From the NCBI GenBank assembly GCA_003599455.1, contig QZKF01000030.1, positions 1 through 49,847 on the forward strand: a DNA stretch of 49,847 nucleotides, read 5' to 3'. Positions 18,329 through 30,328 of this stretch are shown piece by piece (positions within the stretch are counted from its first letter, which is position 1; each line of letters opens with the position of its first letter). The notes beneath the pieces were generated by a model. It worked only from the letters and a program-made list of their open reading frames with translations. It made no database searches and was not told where the DNA came from. The stretch comes from Comamonadaceae bacterium (GTDB lineage: Bacteria > Pseudomonadota > Gammaproteobacteria > Burkholderiales > Burkholderiaceae_C). Made by a program: the position numbers and the translations under genes.

Positions 18329-19360
18329 CTAGCTGCGGTAGCCGTTGGGGTTGCCGCTTTGCCAGCGCCAGGCGTCGGCGCACATCTCGTCGAGCGTGTG
18401 CCGTGCCTGCCAGCCCAGCAGGCGCATGGCGAGGGCGGGGTCGGCCCAGCACTGCGCCACGTCGCCCGCGCGGCGCGGCGCGATCCGGTAGGGCACCGGG
18501 CGACCACTGGCCTGCTCGAACGCGCGCACCACGTCGAGCACGCTGTGGCCTCGGCCCGTGCCCAGGTTGACCGTGAAGCTTTCGCCACGGCCGAGCAGCG
18601 CCTTCAGCGCCGCCACGTGGCCCGCGGCCAGGTCCTGCACGTGGATGTAGTCGCGCACGCCGGTGCCGTCGGGCGTGGCGTAGTCGTTGCCGTACACGTT
18701 GAGGTGTTCACGCTGGCCGACCGCCACCTGTGCGACGTAGGGCATGAGGTTGTTGGGGATGCCGGCCGGGTCTTCCCCGATCAGGCCGCTGGGGTGCGCG
18801 CCCACCGGGTTGAAATAGCGCAGGGTGCCCACGCGCCAGACCGGGCGTGCGGCGCACAGCGCGGTGAGCATGTCCTCGATCACCAGCTTGCTGTGGCCAT
18901 AGGGGTTGGTGTGGCTGCGCGGGAAATCTTCGGTGATGGGCACCGTGGCCGGGTCGCCGTAGACCGTGGCGCTGCTGGAGAACACCAGCGTGGGCGCGAC
19001 GGCGGGATCGTCTGCGGCCACAGTTTCCATGGCGCGCAACAGGCTGACCGCGCCACCGATGTTGTTGTGGAAGTATTTCAGCGGCAGCGCCACGCTCTCG
19101 CCCACCGCCTTGTCGCCCGCGAAGTGCACCACCCCGATCGGGCGATGGCGGCGCAACACCCCCTCCAGCCAGGGCGTGTCGAGCACATCGCCCTGTTCCA
19201 GCTGGAATGGCTGGCCCGTGATGTGCGCCAGCCGTTCCATCACCACCGGGTGGCTGTTGGCGAAGTTGTCCAGCACCACCGGTTCGAAACCGGCTTCGCG
19301 CAGCGCGATGGCGGTGTGGCTGCCGATGTAGCCGGCGCCGCCGGTGAGCAGTATCTTCAT
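18329..19360 (-). CDS. galE: UDP-glucose 4-epimerase
   Basis: It interconverts UDP-glucose and UDP-galactose (or the N-acetyl forms) for surface polysaccharides. It is an extended short-chain dehydrogenase of 343 residues with TGGAGYIGS at the N-terminus (6-14) and catalytic Y154-x3-K158 in NPYGHSK. SSSATVYG, RYFNPVGAHPSG and RDYIHVQDLA complete the family marks. I chose the ATG at 19360 because the fold starts at once (MKILLTGG), although the frame is open for 26 more codons. It follows manC by 10 bp in the same direction. Confidence 0.96.
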   Translation of the reverse strand: MKILLTGGAGYIGSHTAIALREAGFEPVVLDNFANSHPVVMERLAHITGQPFQLEQGDVLDTPWLEGVLRRHRPIGVVHFAGDKAVGESVALPLKYFHNNIGGAVSLLRAMETVAADDPAVAPTLVFSSSATVYGDPATVPITEDFPRSHTNPYGHSKLVIEDMLTALCAARPVWRVGTLRYFNPVGAHPSGLIGEDPAGIPNNLMPYVAQVAVGQREHLNVYGNDYATPDGTGVRDYIHVQDLAAGHVAALKALLGRGESFTVNLGTGRGHSVLDVVRAFEQASGRPVPYRIAPRRAGDVAQCWADPALAMRLLGWQARHTLDEMCADAWRWQSGNPNGYRS

Positions 19361-19370
19361 GGCGCGCTCG

Positions 19371-20810
19371 TCACTTTGGGGCCGCCGCATCGGGTTGACG
19401 GCCGTAGATGTCTTCCAGCCGCACGATGTCGTCTTCACCCAGGTAGCTGCCCGACTGCACCTCGATCATCTCGAGCACCATCTTGCCGGGGTTGTGCAGG
19501 CGGTGCACCTCGCCGATCGGGATGTAGGTGGACTGGTTCTCCGACAGCAGGTACACCTCCTGGCCGCGCGTGACCTCGGCCGTGCCCTTCACGATGATCC
19601 AGTGCTCGGCGCGGTGGTGGTGTTTCTGCAGGCTCAGGCTGGCGCCGGGCTTCACGCCGATGCGCTTGACCTGGAAACGCTCGCCCATGTCCACGCTGTC
19701 GTACCAGCCCCAGGGGCGCGCCACCCGGCGGTGGATCGCGGCCTGCGGGATGTTGTGCTGCGTGAGGTGGGCCACCACGTCCTTGACCTGCTCGGCGTGG
19801 TCGCGCTGGGCCACCAGCAGGGCGTCGGGGGTGTCGATGATCAGCAGATCCTGCGTGCCCAGGGCCACCACGGTACGGCCCGGCGCATGGATGTAGGTGT
19901 TGCGTGCGTTCAGCGCATGGCCCTGTCCGGTGATGCGGTTGCCATCGCCGTCGGCAGCGCTGAGCTCGGCCACCGCATTCCAGCTGCCCACGTCGCTCCA
20001 CTGGCCCTGGAACGGCACCACGGCCACGTTGTCGTGCGGCTCCATCACCGCGTAGTCGATGCTTTGTGAACGGCAGGCCAGGAAGGGTGCGGCTTCGGGT
20101 CGCACGAAGTGGATGCGGCCGACCGTGTCCTGCCGGGGCTGGGCCATGGCCTTTTCGCAGGCCTGCAGGATGTCGGCGGCGTGTTGACCGAGCGCGGCCA
20201 GCAGCGTGCTGGCGCGGGTGAGGAAGATGCCGGCGTTCCACAACACGTTGCCCTGCAGCAGCAGCGTCTGGGCGGCGGCGGGTGCGGGCTTTTCGATGAA
20301 GCGCGCGACCTTGCGGCTGCCGTCACCGCGTTCGTCACCCTGCTGGATGTAGCCATAGGCGCTGCTCGGGAAGCTGGGCACCACGCCGAAGGTGACGATG
20401 GCGCCCGCCTCGGCCGCCGGCACGCCCTGGCGAATGGTCTGGGCGAAGGCGCTGGCGTCAGGGATATGGTGGTCGGACGGGCAGAACAGCAGCAGCGGGT
20501 CGGCGTTGGCCGCCGAGCGCGCCAGCAGCCCCGCCAGCGCCATCGCCGCGGCGGTGTTGCGCGCGGCCGGCTCCAGCAACACCTGGCCCGGCACATTTTC
20601 CGACTCGATGGCATCGGCCACCAGGAAGCGGTGGTCTTCGGCCGCCACGCAGATCACCGGGTTGTCGCACCAGGCCAGACGGCCCAGTGTCAGCTGCAAC
20701 AGGCTCTTGTCGCCCACCAGCGGCACGAACTGCTTGGGGAAACTCTGCCGGCTCAACGGCCACAGGCGGGTGCCGGAGCCGCCGCAAAGAATGACGGGGG
20801 TGATGCTCAT
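19371..20810 (-). CDS. manC: Mannose-1-phosphate guanylyltransferase / mannose-6-phosphate isomerase (type II)
   Basis: It is a bifunctional enzyme making GDP-mannose for exopolysaccharide or O-antigen. It has 479 residues. The pyrophosphorylase motif is [13 protein letters not shown] (about 9-21) and FIEKP lies near 170. The C-terminal cupin isomerase domain contains [17 protein letters not shown] and the metal-binding His cluster. It is divergent from galU across a 141-bp gap and co-directional with galE, so these genes form a small sugar-nucleotide locus. No glycosyltransferases are visible beside it. Confidence 0.96.
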   Translation of the reverse strand: MSITPVILCGGSGTRLWPLSRQSFPKQFVPLVGDKSLLQLTLGRLAWCDNPVICVAAEDHRFLVADAIESENVPGQVLLEPAARNTAAAMALAGLLARSAANADPLLLFCPSDHHIPDASAFAQTIRQGVPAAEAGAIVTFGVVPSFPSSAYGYIQQGDERGDGSRKVARFIEKPAPAAAQTLLLQGNVLWNAGIFLTRASTLLAALGQHAADILQACEKAMAQPRQDTVGRIHFVRPEAAPFLACRSQSIDYAVMEPHDNVAVVPFQGQWSDVGSWNAVAELSAADGDGNRITGQGHALNARNTYIHAPGRTVVALGTQDLLIIDTPDALLVAQRDHAEQVKDVVAHLTQHNIPQAAIHRRVARPWGWYDSVDMGERFQVKRIGVKPGASLSLQKHHHRAEHWIIVKGTAEVTRGQEVYLLSENQSTYIPIGEVHRLHNPGKMVLEMIEVQSGSYLGEDDIVRLEDIYGRQPDAAAPK

Positions 20811-20951
20811 GCGTGGAGGGACAGAAAGGTTGAGGGCGTTGCCTCACAGCGAGGGCGGACAACGCGACCCAGTGTAGCGGCTCGCTTTGCGCTGAATGTG
20901 ACCGTTATTATGGGCAGCTGTTTCAACCACGTTGTCCTGGAGATTGTGCAC

Positions 20952-21836
20952 ATGACCATTCGCAAAGCCGTTTTCCCCGTGGGAGGCCTGGGCACCCGCT
21001 TCCTGCCCGCGACCAAGGCCATCCCGAAGGAAATGCTTCCGGTGGTGGACAAGCCACTGATGCAGTACGCCGTGGAAGAGGCGTATGCCGCCGGCATCCG
21101 CGAAATGATCTTTGTGACCGGCCGTCACAAGCGGGCGATCGAGGACCATTTCGACACCGCCTACGAACTGGAGGTGGAGCTCGAAGCCGCCGGCAAGGGT
21201 GCACTGCTGGAGCTGGTGCATTCGATCAAGCCCGACGACATGGACTGCGTGTACGTGCGCCAGCCGCGCGCGCTCGGCCTGGGCCATGCGGTGCTGTGCG
21301 CCGAGCGGCTGGTGGGTGACGAGCCTTTTGCCGTGCTGCTCGCCGACGACCTGATGATGGGCAAGGACCAGGCCCAGGGCGGCCCCACCGTGCTGCAGCA
21401 GATGGTGCAAGCCTATGAATCCAGCCCGGGCACGGTGCTCGCGGTGCAGGACGTGCCGCGGGCCGAGACCCGCCGCTACGGCGTGGTGGATGTGCACGGT
21501 GCAACACAGGCGCTGGCCGAGGTGTTCGCGATGGTGGAAAAGCCCGCGCCCGAGGTGGCTCCGTCCACCCTGGCGGTGGCGGGCCGCTACATCCTCACGC
21601 CCGCGGTGTTTGACAGCATCCGCCGCCAGCCGCGTGGCGCGGGTGGCGAGATCCAGCTCACCGACGGCATCGCGGCCCTGATCGGCAAGGAGAAGGTGCA
21701 GGCCTTCCGCTACGCCGGCAAGCGCTACGACTGCGGCAGCAAGGAAGGCTTCCTGGAGGCCACGATCGACCTGGCGCTGGCCAATGCGGAACTGAGCGGC
21801 TCGGTGCGCGCCCACCTCCAGCGCCTCATGGGCTGA
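20952..21836 (+). CDS. galU: UTP-glucose-1-phosphate uridylyltransferase
   Basis: It makes UDP-glucose from glucose-1-phosphate and UTP and supplies GalE with substrate. It has 294 residues, with the nucleotidyltransferase motif [20 protein letters not shown] at 11-30, the LADDLM metal site and VEKP. The frame is open far upstream, but the ATG at 20952 starts exactly at the conserved RKAVFPVGG and follows a CTGGAGA ribosome site. A TTATTATG sequence about 45 bp upstream could be the -10 of its promoter. Confidence 0.97.
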   Translation: MTIRKAVFPVGGLGTRFLPATKAIPKEMLPVVDKPLMQYAVEEAYAAGIREMIFVTGRHKRAIEDHFDTAYELEVELEAAGKGALLELVHSIKPDDMDCVYVRQPRALGLGHAVLCAERLVGDEPFAVLLADDLMMGKDQAQGGPTVLQQMVQAYESSPGTVLAVQDVPRAETRRYGVVDVHGATQALAEVFAMVEKPAPEVAPSTLAVAGRYILTPAVFDSIRRQPRGAGGEIQLTDGIAALIGKEKVQAFRYAGKRYDCGSKEGFLEATIDLALANAELSGSVRAHLQRLMG

Positions 21837-21849
21837 CCACCCTGCGGTT

Positions 21850-22650
21850 TCAACGCCCCAGCAGGAACACGCAGGGCGCGTTCAGCGGCAGGCTGTCCTG
21901 CCGGCTGGCCTTGCGCTTCCACTCGCTCACCAGCGCGCTGTGGCACACCTGCTGCGGCAGCGTGAGCGCGCCGCAGACGGCCAGGCGCGTGTGCGGGTGC
22001 AGGGTCTGCAGCAGGGCCTGGAGCAGGGTGGCGTTGCGGTAGGGCGTTTCAATGAAGATCTGCGTCTGGCCGGTTTTCAGTGCCGTGGCCTCGAGTTCCC
22101 GCAGCCGTTGGGCCCGCTCGCTGGTGTCCTGCGGTACGTAGCCGACGAACGCGAAGTTCTGCCCGTTGAGTCCGCTCGCCGCCAGCGCCAGCATGAGCGA
22201 GACCGGCCCGGTCAACGGCACTACCCGCAGGCCCAGCGCATGCGCGGCGCGCACGACGGAGCTGCCCGGGTCGGCAATGGCGGGCATGCCCGCCTCGCTC
22301 ACCAGGCCCATGTCGTGCCCCGACAGCGCGGGGGCCAGCAGCTCCCGGGCCTGGACGTCGCTGTCGGGCTGGGGCGCATGGTCGCCTTTCTTGTGCACGG
22401 CCCGCGGCAGTTCCACGATGTGCTGGGCCTGCAGCGGCACGGCCAGGCCGGCCACGGCCTCCACGCGCTTGAGGAAGGCGCGCGTGCTTTTGGCGTTTTC
22501 GGTGACCCAGTGCGTGAGGCGGCTGGCGGCGGACAGGGTTTCCGCCGGCAGCCACCGGCCGGGCGGTGCTGGCGCGTCCTGCGCGATGCCGAAGTCCAGC
22601 GGCGTCGGCACGAGGTACAGCACGCCCGATTTTTCGAAGTGGGCGCTCAC
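21850..22650 (-). CDS. SAM-dependent methyltransferase, tetrapyrrole-methylase family (RsmI paralogue)
   Basis: The 266-residue protein has the fold used by RsmI, the 16S rRNA 2'-O-methyltransferase. It shows LYLVPTPL at the start, GHDMGLVSEAGMPAIADPG for SAM binding (about 110-128), VPLTGPVSLMLAL and FVGYVP. True RsmI begins differently and carries a more conserved GTPIGNL motif, so this looks like the divergent second copy often found in beta- and gammaproteobacteria. It overlaps the Maf gene by four bases, so they are coupled. The substrate is not known. Confidence 0.87.
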   Translation of the reverse strand: MSAHFEKSGVLYLVPTPLDFGIAQDAPAPPGRWLPAETLSAASRLTHWVTENAKSTRAFLKRVEAVAGLAVPLQAQHIVELPRAVHKKGDHAPQPDSDVQARELLAPALSGHDMGLVSEAGMPAIADPGSSVVRAAHALGLRVVPLTGPVSLMLALAASGLNGQNFAFVGYVPQDTSERAQRLRELEATALKTGQTQIFIETPYRNATLLQALLQTLHPHTRLAVCGALTLPQQVCHSALVSEWKRKASRQDSLPLNAPCVFLLGR

Positions 22651-23261
22651 AGTACTTTGACGCCTGCGGCGCGGATCATGTGGCAGGTTCGGATCAGCGG
22701 CAGTCCGACGAGCGCGGTGGGATCGTCGTTGTCGATGCGCTCCAGCAGGGCAATGCCCAGGCCCTCGCTTTTGGCGCTGCCGGCGCAGTCGTAAGGCTGC
22801 TCCGCGAGCAGGTAGTGCTCGATCTCGTCGTCGTCCAGATCGCGGAACACCACGCGCACGGCGGCGATGTCGCTCTGTTCGAACCCCGTGGCCTCGCAGA
22901 CCACCGCCAGCGCGGTCTGGAACACCACGGTCTGGCCCCGCATGCGCCGCAACTGCGCCACCGCGCGCTCGTGGGTGCCGGGTTTGCCGAGCGGCTCACC
23001 TTGCAGATCGGCCACCTGGTCGCTGCCGATCACCACCGCCTGCGGGTGACGCCGCGCCACGTCGCGCGCCTTGGCCAGCGCCAGGCGCAGCGCCAGATCG
23101 GCAGGGCGCTCGCCGGTTTGCGGCGTCTCGTCCACGCCGGGCGCGACGGCCTGGAACGGCACGCGCAGGCGCGAGAGCAGTTCGTGGCGGTAGCGGGAGG
23201 TGGAGCCGAGGATGAGGGCGCGCGATGCGGGCGGCGGGGGCGTGTCTCGGGCGGGTGTCAT
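22647..23261 (-). CDS. Maf-family nucleoside triphosphate pyrophosphatase, YceF subfamily
   Basis: It is a cytosolic house-cleaning pyrophosphatase of 204 residues. The motif ILGSTSRYRHELL identifies the YceF branch, reported to act on m7GTP. GSDQVA and GSAKSEGLGIALLE are the other conserved blocks. The ATG at 23261 is the fitting start. The frame is open much further upstream, across the divergent yceD gene, which is coding shadow. It is divergent from yceD by 36 bp. Confidence 0.93.
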   Translation of the reverse strand: MTPARDTPPPPASRALILGSTSRYRHELLSRLRVPFQAVAPGVDETPQTGERPADLALRLALAKARDVARRHPQAVVIGSDQVADLQGEPLGKPGTHERAVAQLRRMRGQTVVFQTALAVVCEATGFEQSDIAAVRVVFRDLDDDEIEHYLLAEQPYDCAGSAKSEGLGIALLERIDNDDPTALVGLPLIRTCHMIRAAGVKVL

Positions 23262-23297
23262 GCCGGTATTCTCCCCGCATTCTTTTACACTGCCTGG

Positions 23298-23864
23298 ATG
23301 AAAAGCAACCCCAAGACAGCCTGGAATCCCGAGCGGCTGGACATGCGCGCCTTCGCCCAGGCGGGCGCCAGCCTGCAGGCCGAGGAACCCCTTCCAGGTT
23401 TCGAGCGCCTGCACGCCGAAGCGGTGCTGGAAGGACAAAGCTCTGTGGGGCTGGTGCGCTGGCAGGCGCACGGTGAAATGCGGCCGGGCGCTACCGGCGG
23501 CGAACCCACCGCCTGGCTGCACCTGCAGGCCGACACCAGCGTGCCCCTGACCTGCCAGCGCTGCCTGGGGCCGGTGGACACGCCGCTGGCGGTGGACCGC
23601 TGGTTCCGTTTCGTGGCCGACGAGGCCGCTGCGGCGGCCGAGGACGACGATTGCGAAGAAGACCTGCTGGCCCTGGAGCCTCGGCCCAGTCTGCACGACG
23701 TGCTGGAAGACGAATTGCTGATGGAGCTGCCGCTGGTGCCCATGCACGACACCTGCCCGGTGCCCGTCACGCTGCGATCGGGCGACCCGGCGGTGGGCGA
23801 CGACGATGGCGGCGCATCGCCGCGGAAAAATCCGTTCGCGGAGCTGGCCAAGCTGAAAAAGTGA
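23298..23864 (+). CDS. yceD: YceD/DUF177 family protein (large rRNA accumulation protein)
   Basis: The 188-residue acidic protein of the DUF177 family has two conserved features: PLTCQRCLGPVDTPL near the centre and LEDELLMELPLVPMHDTCP near the C-terminus, whose cysteines may form a metal site. In E. coli and plants it is linked to 23S rRNA accumulation. It precedes rpmF, as in most proteobacteria. Their separate promoter sequence at 23891-23920 suggests rpmF is also expressed alone. Confidence 0.92.
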   Translation: MKSNPKTAWNPERLDMRAFAQAGASLQAEEPLPGFERLHAEAVLEGQSSVGLVRWQAHGEMRPGATGGEPTAWLHLQADTSVPLTCQRCLGPVDTPLAVDRWFRFVADEAAAAAEDDDCEEDLLALEPRPSLHDVLEDELLMELPLVPMHDTCPVPVTLRSGDPAVGDDDGGASPRKNPFAELAKLKK

Positions 23865-23890
23865 CACGGTGGCACGGGGCAACCGGCAGG

Positions 23891-23920
23891 TTGGCGACAT
23901 CGCCGCCTTCGGGCTATAAT
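23891..23920 (+). promoter_or_regulatory. Sigma70-type promoter upstream of rpmF
   Basis: TTGGCG (23891-23896) and a perfect TATAAT (23915-23920) are 18 bp apart. Transcription should start near 23926, giving a leader of about 125 nt before rpmF. The leader contains a perfect hairpin, TGCACGT-tg-ACGTGCA (23946-23961), that might bear on regulation. Confidence 0.7.
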
Positions 23921-24049
23921 GCTTGGCTTTGCGCTGGCATCCATTTGCACGTTGACGTGCACGGGTCAGGCGCACAACCGGTTGAACGGGGCGCACTCAG
24001 GCTCCGTTTGTGCCACTCCGTTTGACCCTACCGATTTCAGGAGCCCACC

Positions 24050-24232
24050 ATGGCTGTTCAGCAAAACAAAAAGTCCCCCTCCAAGCGCGGCATGCACCGT
24101 TCGCACAACGCGCTGAACGTGCCCGGCATCGCCGTCGAGCCCACCACTGGCGAAACCCACCTGCGCCACCACATCAGCCCCAACGGCTTCTACCGTGGTC
24201 GTCAGGTGCTGAAAAACAAGTCCGAAGCCTAA
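24050..24232 (+). CDS. rpmF: 50S ribosomal protein L32
   Basis: This is the 60-residue L32 protein. It starts [20 protein letters not shown] and ends in [13 protein letters not shown], all typical. An AGGAG ribosome site lies at the right distance before the ATG. It stands between yceD and plsX as is usual, and a strong terminator follows. Confidence 0.98.
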   Translation: MAVQQNKKSPSKRGMHRSHNALNVPGIAVEPTTGETHLRHHISPNGFYRGRQVLKNKSEA

Positions 24233-24298
24233 ATGACGGGCTGCCACGGGCCTCGCCGCGGTGTCGCGAACGGGGTCCGGTTGGCCATGAAGTCACAG

Positions 24299-24325
24299 GC
24301 CCGCATGCTGCATGCGGGCTTTTTT
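24299..24325 (+). terminator. Rho-independent terminator after rpmF
   Basis: The stem GCCCGCATG-ctg-CATGCGGGC is perfect over nine pairs and is followed by six T residues. It lies between rpmF and plsX, so the fab genes need either read-through or a promoter within the 40 bp before plsX. Confidence 0.92.
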
Positions 24326-24366
24326 CATTCTTGGGGTGCCCTGAGCGCCCGATCCGGGAAGTCGTC

Positions 24367-25428
24367 ATGATCACCGTTGCCGTGGATTGCATGGGGGGAG
24401 ACGTCGGGCCGGCGGTGACCATGCCCGCGTGCGCCGCTTTCCTGTCCAGCCACCCCGAGGCGCAGTTGCTGCTGGTCGGCAAGCCCGAGGTGTTCCGGGC
24501 CTGGCCGCAGTTGCTCAACAACGTGCGCTGCACCGTGGTGGCAGCCACCGAGGTGGTCACCATGGAGGACCCGGTGGAGGTGGCGCTGCGCCGCAAGAAG
24601 GACTCGTCCATGCGCGTGGCGATCAACCAGGTCAAGGACGGTGCCGCCCAAGCCGCTGTCTCGGCGGGCAACACGGGCGCCCTGATGGCCATCGCCCGTT
24701 ACGTGCTGAAGACCATGGACGGCATCGACCGCCCCGCCATTGCCACCCAGATGCCCAACGCCCGCGGCGGCGCGACCACCGTGCTGGACCTGGGTGCCAA
24801 TGTGGACTGTTCGGCCGAACACCTGCTGCAGTTCGCCGTAATGGGCTCGGCGCTGGTGGCCGCAGCCACCGGGCGCCAGGAGCCCAGCGTGGGCCTGCTC
24901 AATGTGGGCGAAGAGGTCATCAAAGGCAGTGAAGTGATCAAAAAGGCGGGGGTTCTGCTGCGAAATGCGGCCAACACCGGCGATTTGAACTTTTTCGGCA
25001 ATATCGAAGGTGACGACATCTTCAAGGGCACAACCGACATCGTCGTCTGTGACGGCTTCGTGGGCAATGTGGCACTCAAGGCCAGCGAGGGCCTGGCATC
25101 GATGATCAGTGGCTTCATCCGTGAGGAATTTTCCAAGAATGTGTTTCGGAAAATGAGCGCTATCGTCGCCTATCCGGTTCTAAAAGCATTCAAAAACCGC
25201 GTTGACCACCGTCGCTACAACGGAGCGGCCTTGTTGGGGCTGCAAGGACTGGTGTTCAAGAGCCACGGATCGGCCGATGCCTTTGCGTTCGAGCAGGCGC
25301 TGGGCCGGGCTTATGATGCGGCCCACAACAATCTGCTGGACAACGTGCGTGCGCGCATCGCTCACGCCAAGCCGCTGATCTCGCCGGAGTCCCTGCCGAG
25401 CGAGCTCAAGAGCATTCCGACCCTCTGA
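24367..25428 (+). CDS. plsX: Phosphate acyltransferase PlsX
   Basis: It converts acyl-ACP to acyl-phosphate for phospholipid synthesis as a peripheral membrane enzyme. It has 353 residues. Visible are [11 protein letters not shown] at the start, [31 protein letters not shown] and [14 protein letters not shown]. The ATG at 24367 directly starts the conserved [12 protein letters not shown]. It is the first gene of the plsX-fabH-fabD-fabG-acpP-fabF cluster, 19 bp before fabH. Confidence 0.97.
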   Translation: MITVAVDCMGGDVGPAVTMPACAAFLSSHPEAQLLLVGKPEVFRAWPQLLNNVRCTVVAATEVVTMEDPVEVALRRKKDSSMRVAINQVKDGAAQAAVSAGNTGALMAIARYVLKTMDGIDRPAIATQMPNARGGATTVLDLGANVDCSAEHLLQFAVMGSALVAAATGRQEPSVGLLNVGEEVIKGSEVIKKAGVLLRNAANTGDLNFFGNIEGDDIFKGTTDIVVCDGFVGNVALKASEGLASMISGFIREEFSKNVFRKMSAIVAYPVLKAFKNRVDHRRYNGAALLGLQGLVFKSHGSADAFAFEQALGRAYDAAHNNLLDNVRARIAHAKPLISPESLPSELKSIPTL

Positions 25429-25447
25429 ATTTTCCGATCTGCTTCGC

Positions 25448-26425
25448 ATGAAACGCTACGCCCGCATCACCGGCACCGGCAGTTGCCTGCCGCCCCAGCG
25501 CCTGACCAATGCCGACATGGTGGCGATGCTGGCGCCGCGCGGCGTGGAGACCAGCGACGACTGGATCGTGGAGCGCACCGGCATCCGGGCGCGCCATTTT
25601 GTGGCCGACGGCGTGTACGCGAGCGACCTGGCCGCCGACGCCTGCCTCCAGGCGATGGCTGCCGCGGGCACCGTGCCGCAAGACATCGACCTGATCATCG
25701 TCGCCACATCCACGCCCGACATGGTGTTTCCTTCCACCGCGGCGATCCTCCAGCACAAGCTGGGCATTGCGGGTTGCCCGGTGTTCGACGTGCAGGCGGT
25801 GTGCAGCGGCTTCATCTATGCGCTCACCGTGGCCGACGCCCTGATCCGTTCGGGCACCGCGAGCAAGGCGCTGGTGGTGGGTTCCGAGATCTTCAGCCGT
25901 CTGCTCGATTTCAATGACCGCACCACCTGCGTGCTGTTTGGCGATGGCGCCGGCGCCGTGGTGCTGGAAGCGTCGGACACGCCGGGCATCCTGGCCACCG
26001 ACATCCACGCCGATGGCAAGCACACGGGCATCCTGTGCGTGCCCGGTCATGTGTCGGGCGGGCAGATCCTGGGCGATCCGCTGCTCAAGATGGACGGCCA
26101 GGCGGTCTTCAAGCTGGCGGTGGGCGTGCTGGAAGACACCGCGCGCGCCGTGCTGGCCAAGGCCGGCAAGACCACCACCGACATCGACTGGCTGATTCCG
26201 CACCAGGCGAACATCCGCATCATGCACAGCACGGCGCGCAAGCTCAGGCTGCCGCTGGACAAGGTGGTCGTCACCGTGGACCAGCACGGCAACACGTCCG
26301 CCGCCTCGATCCCGCTCGCGCTGGACCATGCGGTGCGCCAGGGCCAGGTGAAGAAAGGCGACACGCTGATGCTGGAAGGCGTGGGCGGTGGTTTCACCTG
26401 GGGTTCGGTGCTGCTCGATTTCTGA
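25448..26425 (+). CDS. fabH: Beta-ketoacyl-ACP synthase III
   Basis: It condenses acetyl-CoA with malonyl-ACP to start fatty acid synthesis. It has 325 residues, with the active-site Cys in VQAVCSGF, His in PHQANIRI and Asn in [10 protein letters not shown]. The C-terminus reads [15 protein letters not shown]. It is typical in length and position. Confidence 0.98.
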   Translation: MKRYARITGTGSCLPPQRLTNADMVAMLAPRGVETSDDWIVERTGIRARHFVADGVYASDLAADACLQAMAAAGTVPQDIDLIIVATSTPDMVFPSTAAILQHKLGIAGCPVFDVQAVCSGFIYALTVADALIRSGTASKALVVGSEIFSRLLDFNDRTTCVLFGDGAGAVVLEASDTPGILATDIHADGKHTGILCVPGHVSGGQILGDPLLKMDGQAVFKLAVGVLEDTARAVLAKAGKTTTDIDWLIPHQANIRIMHSTARKLRLPLDKVVVTVDQHGNTSAASIPLALDHAVRQGQVKKGDTLMLEGVGGGFTWGSVLLDF

Positions 26426-26464
26426 ACCGGCGTCTGTCCCGTTCCCGTCTGAACTGAAGATCCC

Positions 26465-27415
26465 ATGAAAAATTTTGCTTTTGTGTTCCCTGGTCAGGGC
26501 TCCCAGGCCGTGGGCATGCTCGATGCCTGGGCAGACCATCCTGCCGTGCGGGAGACGCTGCAAGAAGCGTCGGATGCCATGGGCGAAGACCTCGGCAAAC
26601 TGATCCACGAAGGTCCTTCCGATGTGCTGGCCATGACCGTCAATACCCAGCCGGTGATGCTGGTGGCCGGCATCGCGGCCTGGCGGGTCTGGCGCGCCGA
26701 GGGTGGGGCCTTGCCCTCCGTGGTGGCCGGCCACTCGCTGGGCGAGTATTCCGCGCTGGTGGCGGCTGGTGTGCTGACACTGGCGCAGGCCACCCCGTTG
26801 GTGCGCTTTCGGGCGCAGGCCATGCAGGATGCCGTGCCTGCGGGGGCTGGCGCGATGGCCGCCGTGCTCGGGCTCGATACGGCCAGCGTGATAGCCGGTT
26901 GTGCCGAAGCGCAGGCGAGCTTCGGATCCGGCAGCGGCGAGGTGGCGGAGGCAGTGAACTTCAACGACCCGGTGCAGACCGTGATCGCAGGCAGCAAGGC
27001 CGGCGTGGACAAGGCCGGTGAGCTGCTCAAGGCGCGCGGCGCCAAGCGCGTGCTGCCGTTGCCGGTGTCAGCGCCCTTCCATTCCAGCCTGATGAAACCG
27101 GCGGCCGAAAAGCTGCGGGAAAAGCTGGCGGGCACGTCCTTCGGCATCCCGAGCATCCCGGTGATCAACAACATCGATGTGGCTGTCGAGACCGACCCGG
27201 ATCGCATCCGCGATGCCCTGTACCGCCAGGCCTTCGGGCCGGTGCGCTGGGTGGAGTGTGTGGGTGCGATCAAGGCGCGCGGCATCGACACCCTGATCGA
27301 ATGCGGTCCTCGCAAGGTGCTCGCGGCCATGGTCAAGCGCGTTGACCCTGCGCTGACGGGTGCCGCCCTGTTCGATCCGGCCACGCTGGCCGAGGTCAAG
27401 GCCCTGCTGGCCTGA
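26465..27415 (+). CDS. fabD: Malonyl-CoA:ACP transacylase
   Basis: It transfers malonyl from CoA to ACP. It has 316 residues, with FVFPGQGSQAVGM at the start, the nucleophile GHSLGEYSAL near residue 95 and the catalytic His in SAPFHSSLM. Unlike its neighbours, the first residues MKNFAF are coded with lower GC. This may ease translation initiation. Confidence 0.98.
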   Translation: MKNFAFVFPGQGSQAVGMLDAWADHPAVRETLQEASDAMGEDLGKLIHEGPSDVLAMTVNTQPVMLVAGIAAWRVWRAEGGALPSVVAGHSLGEYSALVAAGVLTLAQATPLVRFRAQAMQDAVPAGAGAMAAVLGLDTASVIAGCAEAQASFGSGSGEVAEAVNFNDPVQTVIAGSKAGVDKAGELLKARGAKRVLPLPVSAPFHSSLMKPAAEKLREKLAGTSFGIPSIPVINNIDVAVETDPDRIRDALYRQAFGPVRWVECVGAIKARGIDTLIECGPRKVLAAMVKRVDPALTGAALFDPATLAEVKALLA

Positions 27416-27430
27416 AGTCTGGAGAACCCC

Positions 27431-28550
<1,120 letters not shown>

Positions 28551-28557
28551 CCCACAG

Positions 28558-29802
<1,245 letters not shown>

Positions 29803-29835
29803 ACGCTCCGATCGCGCCTATCTTCCCGAGCCCAC

Positions 29836-30294
29836 ATGCACAGCGCCCCATCGGTGATGTTTCCGGTGGGGCGCTGTGGCTTCTACGCGGGCCTTCTTGT
29901 CTTGCTGGCGGTGCTGGGGGCATGGGTGATGGGCGCGTGGTGGTGGACCACCACCGATCTGCGCGCCGCGTGGATGGGCCCGGCGGGCGCCATGCTCTGG
30001 CTGGCCTGGGTGGCTTTCGCGGTATGGAGCTGGCGACGTTCCCCGACGGGCCGGTTGCGGTGGGACGCGTTGTCGGCGGGCGAAGAGTCCGCTGGCGGAT
30101 GGCTCTGGTACAGCGCATCGTGCGCCGAGGGTGCCCCCCTGCAGAGGGTGGAGGTGATGCTCGATCTGCAGAATCTGGCCTTGCTGCGTCTGCACAATGC
30201 CGACGCGCTCGCGCGCTGGGTGTGGGTGGAGCGTGCGCGCGACCCGTTGCGCTGGAACGATCTGCGCCGCGCCCTGGTGTCGACCCGCGCCTGA
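29836..30294 (+). CDS. Small membrane protein of unknown function between fabF and rpoE
   Basis: The 152-residue protein has two hydrophobic helices, about residues 17-37 and 48-65, each rich in Trp and Ala. A basic turn follows (WRRSPTGRLRW), then a soluble domain of about 80 residues. I do not recognise the family with certainty. The arrangement resembles YgfX/CptA-like membrane proteins, which also have two helices and a cytosolic tail, but this is only a shape-based suggestion. The start is ambiguous between ATG 29836 and ATG 29857 because a perfect 12-bp inverted repeat covers this region. It ends 34 bp before rpoE, so it may be co-expressed with the stress operon. Confidence 0.75.
   Translation: MHSAPSVMFPVGRCGFYAGLLVLLAVLGAWVMGAWWWTTTDLRAAWMGPAGAMLWLAWVAFAVWSWRRSPTGRLRWDALSAGEESAGGWLWYSASCAEGAPLQRVEVMLDLQNLALLRLHNADALARWVWVERARDPLRWNDLRRALVSTRA
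29839..29878. repeat. Perfect 12-bp inverted repeat over the start of the small membrane protein gene
   Basis: CACAGCGCCCCA (29839-29850) pairs perfectly with TGGGGCGCTGTG (29867-29878). The loop can extend the stem by CGG/CCG. It begins right at the first ATG and 37 bp after the fabF stop. There is no T-run. It could help end fabF transcripts or hide the start codon of the downstream gene. Confidence 0.55.
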
Positions 30295-30328
30295 GCCCGC
30301 GCGCCCCCTGGGTTATATTTCCGCGCGC

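Noticed and set aside
22647..23996. A long Maf reading frame extending to 23996
   Set aside because: The extension crosses the divergent yceD gene. The Maf fold begins just after the ATG at 23261.
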